DNA of 64,000 nt from Pseudobutyrivibrio sp. (GTDB lineage Bacteria > Bacillota > Clostridia > Lachnospirales > Lachnospiraceae), in assembly GCF_015057185.1 (NCBI RefSeq), contig NZ_SVEV01000015.1, positions 19,204 through 83,203 of the forward strand. The letters run 5' to 3'. Made by a program: the position numbers and the translations under genes. This document shows, piece after piece, positions 8,031-17,819 of the stretch (position 1 is its first letter; the number at the start of each line of letters is the position of its first letter). Below the pieces are notes generated by a model. It worked only from the letters and a program-made list of their open reading frames with translations, searched no databases and was not told the DNA's origin.

Positions 8031-8172
8031 AAGGGTATATAGAAGTAGGTTAAAATGCAGTAAAAGAAAACTGCATTTTAATCCCCTTTCAGGGGACAAT
8101 ACATTTTATTACATAAAATGTATTGCTAATACAGATTTAATTAAACTTGATGTTTAATTAAATCCTACCCTT
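8031..8172 (-). repeat. Four consecutive perfect hairpins between mnmG and rsmG
   Basis: The spacer is almost entirely inverted repeats: TTAAAATGCAGT (8050-8061 with 8070-8081, 12 bp), TCCCCT (8082-8087 with 8091-8096, 6 bp), CAATACATTTTAT (8097-8109 with 8113-8125, 13 bp) and GATTTAATTAAAC (8134-8146 with 8152-8164, 13 bp). All are perfect. An outer pair AAGGGTA/TACCCTT (8031-8037 with 8166-8172) could close them into one multi-branched fold. It begins 5 bases after the mnmG stop on the coding strand. It may be a structured RNA, a compound processing or termination site, or a small palindromic repeat element. Confidence 0.8.
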
Positions 8173-8176
8173 AAAA

Positions 8177-10054
8177 CTAACCCTTAAAAGTTTCTAAGTA
8201 AACTAAAAGTACAGAAATATCAGCTGGACTAACTCCAGATATACGAGATGCTTGTCCTATATTAGCAGGACGTAATTTAGATAACTTTTGTCTTGCTTCA
8301 ATACGCAAACTAGGAATTTCCTCATAATTTATATTTTGTGGCAAAACTTTAGATTCCAATTTTTTGAATTGTTTTACCTGTTTTTCCTGTCTTGTAAGGT
8401 ATCCTTCATACTTAATATAAATATTTACTTCTTCTCTGACTTCATCTGAAAGGTCTGGTCTCTCTGGATCAATAGGAGCAAGCTTATCATAATCCAGTTC
8501 AGGCCTTCTAATTAGATCAACTAACTTGATTCCATTTGATAAAGGAATACTTCCATATGATTCAAGAAGAGCTTGAACTTCTTTACGAGCACCAACGTTA
8601 ATTTCTTTAACTCTGGCAACCTCTTCATTAATTAAACGTTCCTTTTCAACTACATGATCATAACGTTCTTTTGATAAAAGACCAACCTCGTAACCGATTT
8701 TAGAGAGGCGTAAATCTGCATTATCTTGTCTAAGTAAAAGTCTATACTCTGCTCTCGAAGTCATCATACGATAAGGTTCTTTTGTTTCCTTTGTAACCAA
8801 ATCATCAATAAGAACTCCAATGTAAGAATTACTTCTATCGAGGATCATAGGCTCTCTACCCTGAACCTTTAATGCAGCGTTTATACCAGCAACTATACCT
8901 TGAGCTGCTGCTTCTTCGTATCCACTACTTCCATTAAACTGACCAGCAGCAAATAATCCATCAATATCTTTAAACTCAAGTGATGCTTTTAATTGAGTTG
9001 CTTTGATGCAATCATATTCAATGGCATATGCATTACGAACAAATTTACAATTTTCAAGACCAGGTACTGTTCTATACATTGCGTACTGAACATCTTCTGG
9101 CATTGAAGAACTCATACCACCAATATACATTTCATTAGTATTAAGTCCCTCAGGCTCAACAAAAAGCTGATGACGATTCTTATCTGCAAAACGAACAACT
9201 TTATCTTCAATACTAGGACAATATCTTGGACCAGTTCCTTCAATAACACCTGAGTACATAGGTGATCTATCTAGATTTGCTCTAATAATTTCATGTGTCT
9301 TTTCATTTGTATAAGTAAGATAACAAGGAACCTGTTCAATCTGAACATCTTCTCTTTTTGTACTAAATGAAAATGGAATAACTGGATCATCTCCAAGTTG
9401 AATTTCCATCTTAGAATAATCAATAGAATTACCATCAATTCTTGCAGGAGTACCAGTTTTAAAGCGGTTTAATTCTACATTATTAGCGAGTAATGAATCA
9501 CTAAGATGGTTTGCTGCCTTTAATCCATTAGGGCCACAATGTTCAATAACATCACCATACAAACATCTAGCTTTAAGATATGTACCTGTACAAATTATTA
9601 CTGCTTTAGAATGATAAGTTGCTCCAGATAAAATCTTTACACCACATACTTTATTATCTTCAACAATTAATTCAGTAACTTCTGCTTGTCTTAATGTAAG
9701 ATTTTCTGTTTCTTGCATTGTTTTTCTCATTCTAAGAGAATAAGCAGATTTATCAGCTTGAGCTCTAAGTGAATGAACGGCAGGTCCTTTTGAAGAATTG
9801 AGCATCTTGGACTGAATAAAAGTATGATCGATATTAATACCCATCTGTCCACCAAGTGCATCAAGCTCTCTTACCAAATGACCTTTTGAACTACCACCAA
9901 TGTTTGGATTACATGGCATTAATGCAACAGAATCCATGCTAACAGTAAAACAAATTGTATTAAGACCCATGCGAGCTGAAGCAAGAGCTGCTTCACAACC
10001 AGCATGACCTGCACCTATAACAACAACATCATAGGATTCTTCAACGTGTGACAT
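8177..10054 (-). CDS. mnmG: tRNA uridine-5-carboxymethylaminomethyl modification enzyme MnmG (GidA)
   Basis: This 625-residue flavoprotein has the N-terminal FAD-binding [10 protein letters not shown] motif (about residues 14-23), [12 protein letters not shown], the TGTPARID motif and a C-terminal helical domain ending [13 protein letters not shown]. With MnmE it installs the cmnm5 group on U34 of tRNAs using 5,10-methylene-THF. Its length matches the family. mnmE lies 83 bases upstream in the same direction. A terminator-like hairpin between them suggests partly independent expression. Confidence 0.98.
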   Translation of the reverse strand: MSHVEESYDVVVIGAGHAGCEAALASARMGLNTICFTVSMDSVALMPCNPNIGGSSKGHLVRELDALGGQMGINIDHTFIQSKMLNSSKGPAVHSLRAQADKSAYSLRMRKTMQETENLTLRQAEVTELIVEDNKVCGVKILSGATYHSKAVIICTGTYLKARCLYGDVIEHCGPNGLKAANHLSDSLLANNVELNRFKTGTPARIDGNSIDYSKMEIQLGDDPVIPFSFSTKREDVQIEQVPCYLTYTNEKTHEIIRANLDRSPMYSGVIEGTGPRYCPSIEDKVVRFADKNRHQLFVEPEGLNTNEMYIGGMSSSMPEDVQYAMYRTVPGLENCKFVRNAYAIEYDCIKATQLKASLEFKDIDGLFAAGQFNGSSGYEEAAAQGIVAGINAALKVQGREPMILDRSNSYIGVLIDDLVTKETKEPYRMMTSRAEYRLLLRQDNADLRLSKIGYEVGLLSKERYDHVVEKERLINEEVARVKEINVGARKEVQALLESYGSIPLSNGIKLVDLIRRPELDYDKLAPIDPERPDLSDEVREEVNIYIKYEGYLTRQEKQVKQFKKLESKVLPQNINYEEIPSLRIEARQKLSKLRPANIGQASRISGVSPADISVLLVYLETFKG

Positions 10055-10104
10055 AAGTACTCCTTTTTATGTATCATTTTTGTTGCAAATAAATTGCTCC
10101 TGAC

Positions 10105-10136
10105 ACAAAAAATTTTGCTTCGCAAAAGTTTTTTGT
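10105..10136 (-). terminator. Terminator-like hairpin after mnmE
   Basis: ACAAAAAA-TTTTGC (10105-10118) pairs with GCAAAA-TTTTTTGT (10122-10136) with one bulged G at 10128 and a 3-base loop. On the minus strand the second arm ends in a six-T run, directly after the mnmE stop at 10138. The stem is AT-rich, so termination may be partial. Confidence 0.5.
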
Positions 10137-10137
10137 A

Positions 10138-11508
10138 TCATTTTCCCATACAAAACTCAGAAAAGATTTTATTTGCTAAATCATCTTCTATTGTCTCACC
10201 TGTAATCTCCCCAAGGAAATTATAAGCATCCATTAAATCTATAGAAAAGAAATCTTCTGGCATCATATTATCAATACTTGTTAAAACATTTAAAAGACTA
10301 TTCTTTGCATTTGATAAACATGCTGCTTGTCGTGAATTAGTAATATACAAAGTATCATCTGTTTTAACCTGACCTGAGAAAAACATATCAGTAATAGTAG
10401 ACTCAAGTGTCTTCAATCCATCTAAGCTAACAGATGAGAAAGAAATAACAGGTTTATTATATTTTTTACATATATCTTCCTCGCTAATTACCGTATCGAG
10501 GTCAGATTTATTAAGCAAAATAATGACTTTTTTATCAAAAATCTTATCCATGATAAATTCATCTGCTTCATCTATTGGTCTTGAGGAATCAATAACAAAT
10601 AGAATCAAATCAGCATCATCTATACAATCTAATGCTTTATCAACACCAATTTTTTCTACTATATCTTCTGTCTCTCTGATACCAGCTGTATCAATAATAT
10701 TAAGAGAAACTCCATTAATAGTAATCTGTTCTTCCAAGGTATCTCGTGTGGTACCTGGAATATCTGTAACAATAGCACGCTCTCTTCTAGATAAAGTATT
10801 TAAAAGAGAAGATTTACCAGCATTAGGTTTTCCTAAAATTAGTGTATTAATTCCTTCTTTTAAAATATGACCAGAATTAAATGAATCAAGTAATCCATCG
10901 ACAGATGAAATCAACTCTTTTACTTTGATAGATAGTTCTTCTGGATAACCAGTTAAATCATAATGCTCAGGATCATCGAGCCCAGATTCAATGTAAGCAG
11001 TTTCATAAATAATACTATCTCTTAATCCATCAATAATTTTCTTCAAAGAACCTGAAAGCTGTTTAACTGAATTTTTCATAGCTAGCTCAGAATTAGAAGA
11101 AATCAAATCCATAATAGATTCTGCTTCAGATAAATCAATTCTTCCATTTAAAAAAGCTCGCTTAGTAAATTCTCCTGGCTCCGCTATACGAGCACCAGCT
11201 TTTACTAATAAAGAAAGAACTTTTTTTAGAACTAAAATACCACCATGACAATCAATCTCAATAGTATCTTCAGTTGTATAAGAACGAGGTGCTCTCATAA
11301 TCATTATAAGCACTTCATCTATAAGTTCATTATCATCATAAATATGTCCATATTGAATAGTATGAGTATCACAATCAACTAATTTATTTTTTCCACGAAA
11401 AATAGAATCCACTATTGTAAGGGATTCTTCTCCTGAAACTCTGATAATTCCAATACCAGAACTATTTAATGATGTTGCAATAGCACAAATTGTATCTGAT
11501 TGGTACAT
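10138..11508 (-). CDS. mnmE: tRNA modification GTPase MnmE (TrmE)
   Basis: This 456-residue protein has an N-terminal THF-binding domain (CDTHTIQYGHI, SYTTEDTIEIDCHGG). The GTPase domain shows GKPNAGKSSL (G1, about residue 225), DIPGTTRD (G2), DTAGIRE (G3) and NKSD (G4). The C-terminal CMGK is the conserved C-x-GK end of MnmE, whose Cys is needed for the modification reaction. It forms the heterotetramer that modifies tRNA U34 with MnmG, encoded just downstream. A 10-bp hairpin separates it from jag. Confidence 0.98.
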   Translation of the reverse strand: MYQSDTICAIATSLNSSGIGIIRVSGEESLTIVDSIFRGKNKLVDCDTHTIQYGHIYDDNELIDEVLIMIMRAPRSYTTEDTIEIDCHGGILVLKKVLSLLVKAGARIAEPGEFTKRAFLNGRIDLSEAESIMDLISSNSELAMKNSVKQLSGSLKKIIDGLRDSIIYETAYIESGLDDPEHYDLTGYPEELSIKVKELISSVDGLLDSFNSGHILKEGINTLILGKPNAGKSSLLNTLSRRERAIVTDIPGTTRDTLEEQITINGVSLNIIDTAGIRETEDIVEKIGVDKALDCIDDADLILFVIDSSRPIDEADEFIMDKIFDKKVIILLNKSDLDTVISEEDICKKYNKPVISFSSVSLDGLKTLESTITDMFFSGQVKTDDTLYITNSRQAACLSNAKNSLLNVLTSIDNMMPEDFFSIDLMDAYNFLGEITGETIEDDLANKIFSEFCMGK

Positions 11509-11630
11509 TTATACCTCCAAACTATTCTTTACCTTGGAATAAATTCCAATAATTGAAATCTACTACAAGAAAAAGAAATAAAATATTTGCATTAACCTTA
11601 TAATTAAAAATATAAAATAAAGATTATAAA

Positions 11631-11659
11631 GGGTTAGTCTAAAAATAAAAGACTAACCC
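11631..11659 (-). terminator. Hairpin after jag
   Basis: GGGTTAGTCT (11631-11640) pairs perfectly with AGACTAACCC (11650-11659) across a 9-base loop, 15 bases downstream of the jag stop on the minus strand. Only a weak T-run (TTTATAATCTTT) follows, so it may be an attenuator rather than a full terminator. Confidence 0.55.
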
Positions 11660-11673
11660 TAAAAAATCAATAA

Positions 11674-12303
11674 TTATTTCTTAAGAGTAATTACAACATA
11701 ACGATATGGCTCTTCACCCTCTGAATGAGTTGTTACATTATTATCATTCTGAAGTGCAGAATGAATAATTCTTCTCTCATAAGGATTCATAGCTTCAAGA
11801 GTAACAGCTTTCTTTGTTCTCTTAACTTTGCTAGCCATATTTCTTGCAAGATTCTCTAAAGTTTCTTTTCTACGACGTCTGTAATCTTCGGTGTCAATTT
11901 TCACTCTTGTATAATTTTCAGAAGAACGATTAACAGCAAGATTTGTAAGATACTGAAGTGAGTCAAGAGTTTGACCACGTTTTCCAATCAAAACTCCCAT
12001 CTCTGGACCAGCTAAATCAATACAAAGTGTATTGTCAGCTTCATCAAACTCCATTGAAATGTTAACTTCAAGCTGCATAGCTTCGAACACACCATCAAGA
12101 AATTCCTTAGCAACTTCCTTAGGGTCTTCTTCTGAAGAAATAACTACTTTAATTAAAGCATCTTTCGAACCAATTCCAAGAAAACCATTGCTTCCCTCTT
12201 CAATAACTTCGTATTTAATCTGATCAGATGTAACACCAAGCTTTACGGTAGCATTAGTAATAGCATCATCAACGGTTTTGCCCGAAAACTCAATATATTC
12301 CAT
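11674..12303 (-). CDS. jag: RNA-binding protein Jag/KhpB
   Basis: This 209-residue protein has the three-part Jag layout: an N-terminal Jag_N domain (MEYIEFSGKTVDDAI, about 1-50), a KH domain with the IGKRGQTLDSLQYL loop (about 100-120), and a C-terminal R3H domain with MNPYERRIIHSAL (about 167-180). The family binds RNA and affects cell division and envelope synthesis. It sits 14 bases after yidC, the usual pairing (SpoIIIJ-associated gene). Confidence 0.95.
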   Translation of the reverse strand: MEYIEFSGKTVDDAITNATVKLGVTSDQIKYEVIEEGSNGFLGIGSKDALIKVVISSEEDPKEVAKEFLDGVFEAMQLEVNISMEFDEADNTLCIDLAGPEMGVLIGKRGQTLDSLQYLTNLAVNRSSENYTRVKIDTEDYRRRRKETLENLARNMASKVKRTKKAVTLEAMNPYERRIIHSALQNDNNVTTHSEGEEPYRYVVITLKK

Positions 12304-12317
12304 TATTTAATTCCCCC

Positions 12318-13583
12318 TTATTTATTATTCATTTCGTTAAATTCTTTAACAAGATTTGCCTTTGAAGCAAGTGAACCAGAAGCTGCTTTTGATCTAAATT
12401 CATCAGCCTTCTTTAGAACCTCAGCATCTTCATTAACAAGATTTGCTTTTTCTGACAAAGTCTTCTTTGTATTCATACGAGCTGCATCATAAATCTGAGC
12501 CTGACGAATACCACGCTTTTCAGCTTTTTTAGCGGCCTTTTCTTTATTTGCTTCAATTATGCTCTCAAGATCAATTTTTTCAAAATGCTTGTTAAGGAAG
12601 AACTGTTGTACAGTACGAATAACAGCACCTGCAATCCAATAAAGACCAAGACCAACAGGAACAGTAAATGCAATGAATAATGACATAAGTGGCATCATAA
12701 GATTCATTGTCTTCATCTGAGCAGCCATCTGATCAGACTGACCTGCCGTTGAATTAACCTGACTAATCTTAATGTTAATCATCTGAGAAACATAAGAAAT
12801 AATAGGAATAAGTAACGCTGCAATAATTAATCCAAAATTCTTATTATCTGACCATGCAGTCTTAATAAGATTGAGTGGTGTATCAGAAATGTTAAGAATA
12901 AATAAATAATTAATGTGTGAAAGCGCGCTAGTAACTGAATGAATTGAATCAGTTAATGAAGGGAAATTTGAAATAACCTCATCCCAGCCTGCATCAGGAA
13001 GCTTATATAAAACATCAATAAAATAATTCTTTAAAGCATCACCTGTAGCAGAAGAATCAAAAGTAACAGACTTTACATAAGTATCATGAATAGTCTGCAT
13101 AACTTCTGCTGCTCCATCAGTTGCAGCAATACCATCAACTAATCCAGAAAAAATATTCTTTACAGAAGTAATATAACCAGGAACATTATAGAAAACTCTA
13201 TAAAGTGCAAATAAGATAGGCATCTGAATAAGCATGTATCCACATGAACCAGTCATTGAAATACCATACTTGTCATAAAGTGCTTGAGTCTCATTTTGCT
13301 GAGCCTGCATAGAAGCCTGGTCCTTTTTACCTTTGTATTTATCCTGAATAGCTTTCATTTCAGGTTGCATCTTACGAGTAAGGACAGCGAATTTCTGCTG
13401 CTTATAAGTAAGAGGGAACATCAAAATATAAATTACAAAAGTAAAAACAATAATTGTAAGAGCTATATTTTCAATTCCAATATTAGAAAGTAAAATATAG
13501 ATCTTGTCCATAATCCATCCAAGAACCTTAGCGATAGGTCCAAGAATGGAACCGTTGTACGCGGTTAATAAAAGTTCGCTCAA
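12318..13583 (-). CDS. yidC: Membrane protein insertase YidC
   Basis: This 421-residue membrane protein has the YidC/Oxa1 core. It starts with a membrane segment at about 37-58 ending FPLTYKQQ, then a charged cytoplasmic hairpin (RKMQPEMKAIQDKYKGKK), then IQMPILFALYRVFYNV and further segments with VPVGLGLYWIAGAVIRTVQQ. A long cytoplasmic C-terminal tail is Ala/Lys-rich. An extracellular insert of about 80 residues separates the second and third core segments. At the position of the conserved groove arginine (five residues before the FPLT proline) there is Tyr52. It inserts membrane proteins, alone or with SecYEG, and is followed by jag. Confidence 0.95.
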   Translation of the reverse strand: MSELLLTAYNGSILGPIAKVLGWIMDKIYILLSNIGIENIALTIIVFTFVIYILMFPLTYKQQKFAVLTRKMQPEMKAIQDKYKGKKDQASMQAQQNETQALYDKYGISMTGSCGYMLIQMPILFALYRVFYNVPGYITSVKNIFSGLVDGIAATDGAAEVMQTIHDTYVKSVTFDSSATGDALKNYFIDVLYKLPDAGWDEVISNFPSLTDSIHSVTSALSHINYLFILNISDTPLNLIKTAWSDNKNFGLIIAALLIPIISYVSQMINIKISQVNSTAGQSDQMAAQMKTMNLMMPLMSLFIAFTVPVGLGLYWIAGAVIRTVQQFFLNKHFEKIDLESIIEANKEKAAKKAEKRGIRQAQIYDAARMNTKKTLSEKANLVNEDAEVLKKADEFRSKAASGSLASKANLVKEFNEMNNK

Positions 13584-13600
13584 TGTAAAACCTCCAGTTT

Positions 13601-13813
13601 TTAAGGAACCGGATCATAACCACCATGTGAAAAAGGGTTACAACGAACAAGTCTCCAAAGAGTAAGTGCACCACCCTTAACTGCCCCATGCTTTTGAATG
13701 GCCTGCAAACCATAAGCTGAGCATGTAGGGCAATATGGGCACTTTGTAGTCTTCATTGGAGACAAATATTTTTGATATAACTTGATTAAAAATATAAATA
13801 ACTTCTTCAACAT
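13601..13813 (-). CDS. yidD: Membrane protein insertion efficiency factor YidD
   Basis: This 70-residue protein has the family pattern: [31 protein letters not shown], then [23 protein letters not shown] at the C-terminus. It is a small membrane-associated factor that assists YidC. It lies between rnpA (21 bases upstream) and yidC (17 bases downstream) in the standard rpmH-rnpA-yidD-yidC order. Confidence 0.95.
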   Translation of the reverse strand: MLKKLFIFLIKLYQKYLSPMKTTKCPYCPTCSAYGLQAIQKHGAVKGGALTLWRLVRCNPFSHGGYDPVP

Positions 13814-13834
13814 AATAGAAACGATGATTCCATT

Positions 13835-14173
13835 TTATTTACGAGTTACCTTGTGAAGATTTGCAAGATGAAGGAGAGATTTTTCAATCTCCGCGAAATT
13901 AGCAGATGCCGCAGCTTCTCTTACAACGACTACAATGTCCAAACCACTATTGAACATCTCTTCATTTAGTCTATAACTTTCTCTTATCAGTCTCGTCAAA
14001 TGATGCCTAACTACTGAATTTCCAACCTTTTTACTAACAGAAATTCCAATTCGATTTCGATCTGTATTATTATGGTAAATATACATAACTAACTGGCGGT
14101 TTGCTTTAGACACACCTCGTCTGTATACCAAAGTGAAGTCTTTATTCTTTTTAAGTGATTCACTAAATTCCAT
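13835..14173 (-). CDS. rnpA: Ribonuclease P protein component
   Basis: This 112-residue basic protein starts EFSESLKKNKDFTLVYRRG and carries the RNR-motif region as KKVGNSVVRHHLTRLIRESYR (about 46-66). The usual RNR is present here as VRHHLTR. It binds RNase P RNA and helps mature tRNA 5' ends. It is the second gene of the rpmH operon. Confidence 0.95.
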   Translation of the reverse strand: MEFSESLKKNKDFTLVYRRGVSKANRQLVMYIYHNNTDRNRIGISVSKKVGNSVVRHHLTRLIRESYRLNEEMFNSGLDIVVVVREAAASANFAEIEKSLLHLANLHKVTRK

Positions 14174-14221
14174 AACAATTATTTTCCTTTAAATAGAAAG
14201 AAAGACCACATGGTCTGTGGC

Positions 14222-14356
14222 CTAAGCTGATAATTTCTTTCTTCCTTTTGCACGTCTAGCAGCAAGAACCTTACGTCCACCTGCTGTGCTCATTCTAGAT
14301 CTAAATCCATGTACTTTGGATCTCTGTCTCTTTTTTGGTTGATATGTCATCTTCAT
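14222..14356 (-). CDS. rpmH: 50S ribosomal protein L34
   Basis: This 44-codon gene starts at ATG 14356 with GAGGAGGTGG upstream and ends at TAG 14222. The protein begins [18 protein letters not shown] and ends [18 protein letters not shown], an unmistakable L34. It is the first gene of the leftward rpmH-rnpA-yidD-yidC-jag cluster and borders oriC. Confidence 0.98.
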   Translation of the reverse strand: MKMTYQPKKRQRSKVHGFRSRMSTAGGRKVLAARRAKGRKKLSA

Positions 14357-14396
14357 AATATATCCACCTCCTCTTTATGAGAAAACATCAGTTGAA

Positions 14397-14425
14397 ATTA
14401 TATAGTGAAAATCTTATAAAGTCAA
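14397..14425 (-). promoter_or_regulatory. Promoter of rpmH
   Basis: On the minus strand there is TTGACT (14425-14420), a 17-base spacer and a perfect TATAAT (14402-14397), about 40 bases upstream of the rpmH start. This is a strong housekeeping sigma-factor pattern. Confidence 0.85.
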
Positions 14426-14827
14426 TAAAAAATGAACTAATTAAATATAGAAGTAACTGTGGATAACTAAAAAACACAATATCTAAATATAATGCTAAAA
14501 GTTAAATACTAAATATAGTAAAAAATCTCAAAAAATTTTTCTAATGTTATCTACATACTGTGGATAACATTGTGGATAAATGTTAATTATTCTCATTTTA
14601 TTCACATTGAACAAATAAAATACCTTAAAATAGGCAATTATTTTGTGGATAACTTTATTTTATAGCTGTGGATAAGTATAATTTCATTTTTAAAGCCCCA
14701 AATTTAGAAAATAAGCCATTTTATGTTTTAAACAATCCCCTACACCATTTCATAGTAAATATTGCTAAAAAGGCTTATTTAGTTTAGAATATAAAATAGT
14801 TTAAAATGTGGATAAAAGGGAAAATAT
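14426..14827. other. oriC: Replication origin (oriC), main DnaA-box cluster
   Basis: Six perfect TGTGGATAA sequences (complement of the DnaA box TTATCCACA) occur at 14458, 14559, 14571, 14644, 14667 and 14807, all in the same orientation. A one-mismatch box TTATCTACA stands at 14547. The stretch between the last two perfect boxes (14676-14806) is AT-rich and is the best candidate for the unwinding element. Genes on the two sides run divergently (rpmH leftward, dnaA rightward), as expected at the origin. Confidence 0.93.
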
Positions 14828-16213
14828 ATGGAAGAAATTGTTAAAAAATGGGATGAAATCCTTACATATCTAAAGAATGAATATGCAATCACAGATGTAT
14901 CTTATGATTCTTGGATAAAACCTCTTGAATTATTTCAAATAGAAGATAATAAATTATATCTTACATACAACGGTGATCAAAATCAAATGACATTAGGTTA
15001 CGTTACTAGAAAATATGCTACTCCACTTATGGTTACAATAGCAGAAATCACCGGAACAAAATTCGACGAAATATTAGTTATTTCCCAAGACAATGCTAAT
15101 CAAATTAAAAAAGAAAAAAATCTTGAACATATTAATATAGAAGAAATTCATCCAATCGAAAATAAAAGTATTGGAAATTCAACTATTAATCCAAAGTTTA
15201 CATTCGACAATTTTGTCGTAGGTAGAAATAACAGATATGCTCAATCAGCTGCATTACTTGTTGCTGAATCTCCTGGAGAATTCTACAATCCTCTTTATTT
15301 ATATGGAGGACCTGGACTTGGTAAAACTCACTTGATGCAGGCCATCGGAAATTTCATTCAAAAACAAAATCCAAATGCTCATATTTTATATGTAACTTCA
15401 GAAGAATTTACAAACGAAGTTATTGAAAACATGAGAACTACCAATAATGCTACAGCAATGCAAAAGTTCAGAGATAAATATCGAACTGTTGATGTACTAA
15501 TGGTAGATGATATTCAATTTATAATAGGAAAAGAAGCAACTCAGGAAGAGTTTTTCCATACCTTCAATGCTTTACATTCTATGGGTAAACAAATTGTCAT
15601 TTCATCAGATAAACCTCCAAAACAAATGGAAACTCTTGATGAAAGATTCCAATCAAGATTCGATATGGGTCTTATGGCTGACATTGGTTATCCAGATTAC
15701 GAAACAAGAATGGCAATTCTTAATAAAAAGATAGAAGAAAAAGGATTTACCCTTGATGAATCTATCAGAAAATATATTGCTGAAAATATTCAATCAAACG
15801 TTAGAGAAATCGAAGGAGCTTTAAATAAACTTATTGCATTCTCTCGCCTTGAAAAAAGTGAAATCACAATGGATATTGCTGAAAGAGAATTACAAAACTT
15901 TATTACTCCTAACATTTCAAGAGAAATTACTCCACAATTAATTATTGAAGTAGTTTCAGAACATTTCAATCTTACTGTAGATCAAATGGCATCTAAAAAT
16001 AGATCTAATAATGTAGCAAGACCTAGACAGATTGCCATGTACTTATGTAATACAATGACTGATTCTTCTTTACAGGCAATTGGATTACTACTAGGTGGTA
16101 GAGATCATTCAACAATTATTCATGGAGCCAATAAAATTGGTGAAGAAATTGAAAAGGATGAAAACACAAAAAACCTAGTTGAAACAATAAAAAAGAAAAT
16201 CAATCCAAACTAA
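14828..16213 (+). CDS. dnaA: Chromosomal replication initiator DnaA
   Basis: This 461-residue protein has all four domains: domain I (MEEIVKKWDEILTYLKNEY), a variable linker to about residue 120, the AAA+ domain with GGPGLGKTH (about 159-167), Walker B VDVLMVDDIQF and the SRFDMGLMADI sensor/arginine-finger region, and the C-terminal DNA-binding domain with GGRDHSTIIHGANKI. It binds the DnaA boxes that flank the gene on both sides, so autoregulation is likely. Confidence 0.99.
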   Translation: MEEIVKKWDEILTYLKNEYAITDVSYDSWIKPLELFQIEDNKLYLTYNGDQNQMTLGYVTRKYATPLMVTIAEITGTKFDEILVISQDNANQIKKEKNLEHINIEEIHPIENKSIGNSTINPKFTFDNFVVGRNNRYAQSAALLVAESPGEFYNPLYLYGGPGLGKTHLMQAIGNFIQKQNPNAHILYVTSEEFTNEVIENMRTTNNATAMQKFRDKYRTVDVLMVDDIQFIIGKEATQEEFFHTFNALHSMGKQIVISSDKPPKQMETLDERFQSRFDMGLMADIGYPDYETRMAILNKKIEEKGFTLDESIRKYIAENIQSNVREIEGALNKLIAFSRLEKSEITMDIAERELQNFITPNISREITPQLIIEVVSEHFNLTVDQMASKNRSNNVARPRQIAMYLCNTMTDSSLQAIGLLLGGRDHSTIIHGANKIGEEIEKDENTKNLVETIKKKINPN

Positions 16214-16488
16214 TATTGTTTAAAACTTGTTGATAACAATATGGATAACATGTTAGTAAGCTGTTTAAATCATGAGGATAATTTTTCAAAACAAAATTAC
16301 TCCATTTTTTATTCACAAATTATCCATACATTATCAATAGATAATTCACAGTTTTTTAGAAGTTATTATTCCATGTTTTACGTATAGATACTGGTGTTTC
16401 ACAGTTATATACATATCCACAGCCTATAAGAATAATACTTAGAATTTTAAATATATTATTTTTATTTTTAAGAAAGGGAGCAATCAAA
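16214..16488. other. Second DnaA-box cluster between dnaA and dnaN
   Basis: Four one-mismatch DnaA boxes are visible: TGTTGATAA (16228), TATGGATAA (16240), TTATCCATA (16320) and ATATCCACA (16413). With the cluster upstream of dnaA this resembles the bipartite origin of B. subtilis. The region also holds the dnaN ribosome-binding site (AAAGGGAG) and presumably its promoter. Confidence 0.65.
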
Positions 16489-17610
16489 ATGAAAATCACA
16501 TGTCAAAAGGCAGACCTTAATAAAGGTGTTAATATTGTTTCTAAAGCAGTACCAACTAGAACAACAAAGGCAATACTTGAATGTATTCTTATTGATGCAT
16601 CTTCTGGTGAAATCAAACTTACAGCTAATGATTTAGAATTAGGTATAGAAACAATCATAAATGGAACAATTATAGAAAGAGGTATTATTGCTCTTGATGC
16701 AAATTTCTTATCAAAAATCGTTAGCAAGCTTCCTGATACAGAAATTACTATAGAAACAAACTCTTCATTTGAAACATTTATTAGTTACGAAAAAGCTGGA
16801 AATAAACAAAGAATCATTGGTAAACCAGGTGATGATTTTCCATATATTCCAGTAATTCAAAGAAATCAAGCTATTACTCTTTCTCAGCTTACATTAAAAG
16901 AAATTGTAAGACAGACAATTTTCTCAGTTGCTGATAATGATACAAATAAACTTATGACTGGTGAGCTTCTTGAAATTAAAGATAACAAGCTTAAAGTTGT
17001 AGCTCTTGATGGTCATAGAGTATCTATTAGAAATGTTGAACTTAAAAATCCAACAAGTGATGTTAAGGTTATTGTTCCAAAGAAAACTCTTAATGAAATT
17101 ATCAAAATTATAGATGGTGGAATTGATGATGAAGTAAGAATTTACGTTACTGATAGTCACATCATATTTGAATTTGATAAAACTACTGTTGTTTCAAGAA
17201 TTATAGAGGGTGAGTTCTTTAAAATCGAACAGATGCTTTCTGATAACTACGAAACAAAAATTAGAATTAATAAAAAGCAATTATTTGAAGTTATTGATCG
17301 TACTACTCCTTATGTTCATGAAGGAGATAAAAAGCCAATCATTATCAATGTATCAGATAATATTATGTCACTTTCAATATCATCATATAACGAATATATG
17401 ACTGAGGATATTGATATTGACAAAGAAGGCAAGGATATCATGATTGGATTTAATCCAAAATTTGTTATGGATGCCCTCAAAGTTATTGATGATGAAGAAA
17501 TTAATCTTTATATGTTAAATTCAAAGACTCCATGTTTTATTAAGGACGATAATGGATCATTCATTTACATCGTACTTCCAGTAAACTTCAATAATCCAGG
17601 AGCAAATTAG
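16489..17610 (+). CDS. dnaN: DNA polymerase III beta subunit (sliding clamp)
   Basis: This 373-residue protein has three repeated clamp domains. Recognisable stretches are VSKAVPTRTTKAILECILI near the start, LKVVALDGHRVSIR in the second domain and a C-terminal FIYIVLPVNF close to the usual clamp end (LPVR-type). It tethers the polymerase to DNA. It follows dnaA in the standard order and precedes the S4-domain gene by 4 bases. Confidence 0.98.
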   Translation: MKITCQKADLNKGVNIVSKAVPTRTTKAILECILIDASSGEIKLTANDLELGIETIINGTIIERGIIALDANFLSKIVSKLPDTEITIETNSSFETFISYEKAGNKQRIIGKPGDDFPYIPVIQRNQAITLSQLTLKEIVRQTIFSVADNDTNKLMTGELLEIKDNKLKVVALDGHRVSIRNVELKNPTSDVKVIVPKKTLNEIIKIIDGGIDDEVRIYVTDSHIIFEFDKTTVVSRIIEGEFFKIEQMLSDNYETKIRINKKQLFEVIDRTTPYVHEGDKKPIIINVSDNIMSLSISSYNEYMTEDIDIDKEGKDIMIGFNPKFVMDALKVIDDEEINLYMLNSKTPCFIKDDNGSFIYIVLPVNFNNPGAN

Positions 17611-17614
17611 AATT

Positions 17615-17819
17615 ATGGATACTATTCAAATTAGAGACGAATTTATTAAATTAGGTCAACTATTAAAGTTAGCAAATTTAGTAGAGTCTGGAGCAATGGC
17701 AAAGGAAGTCATTGAGGAAGGACTTGTAAAATATAACGGCGAGGTTGAAACTCGCCGTGGTAAAAAGGTTTACCCTGGTGATGTTGTTGAATTTAATGGT
17801 GAAAGCGTAACAGTAACTA

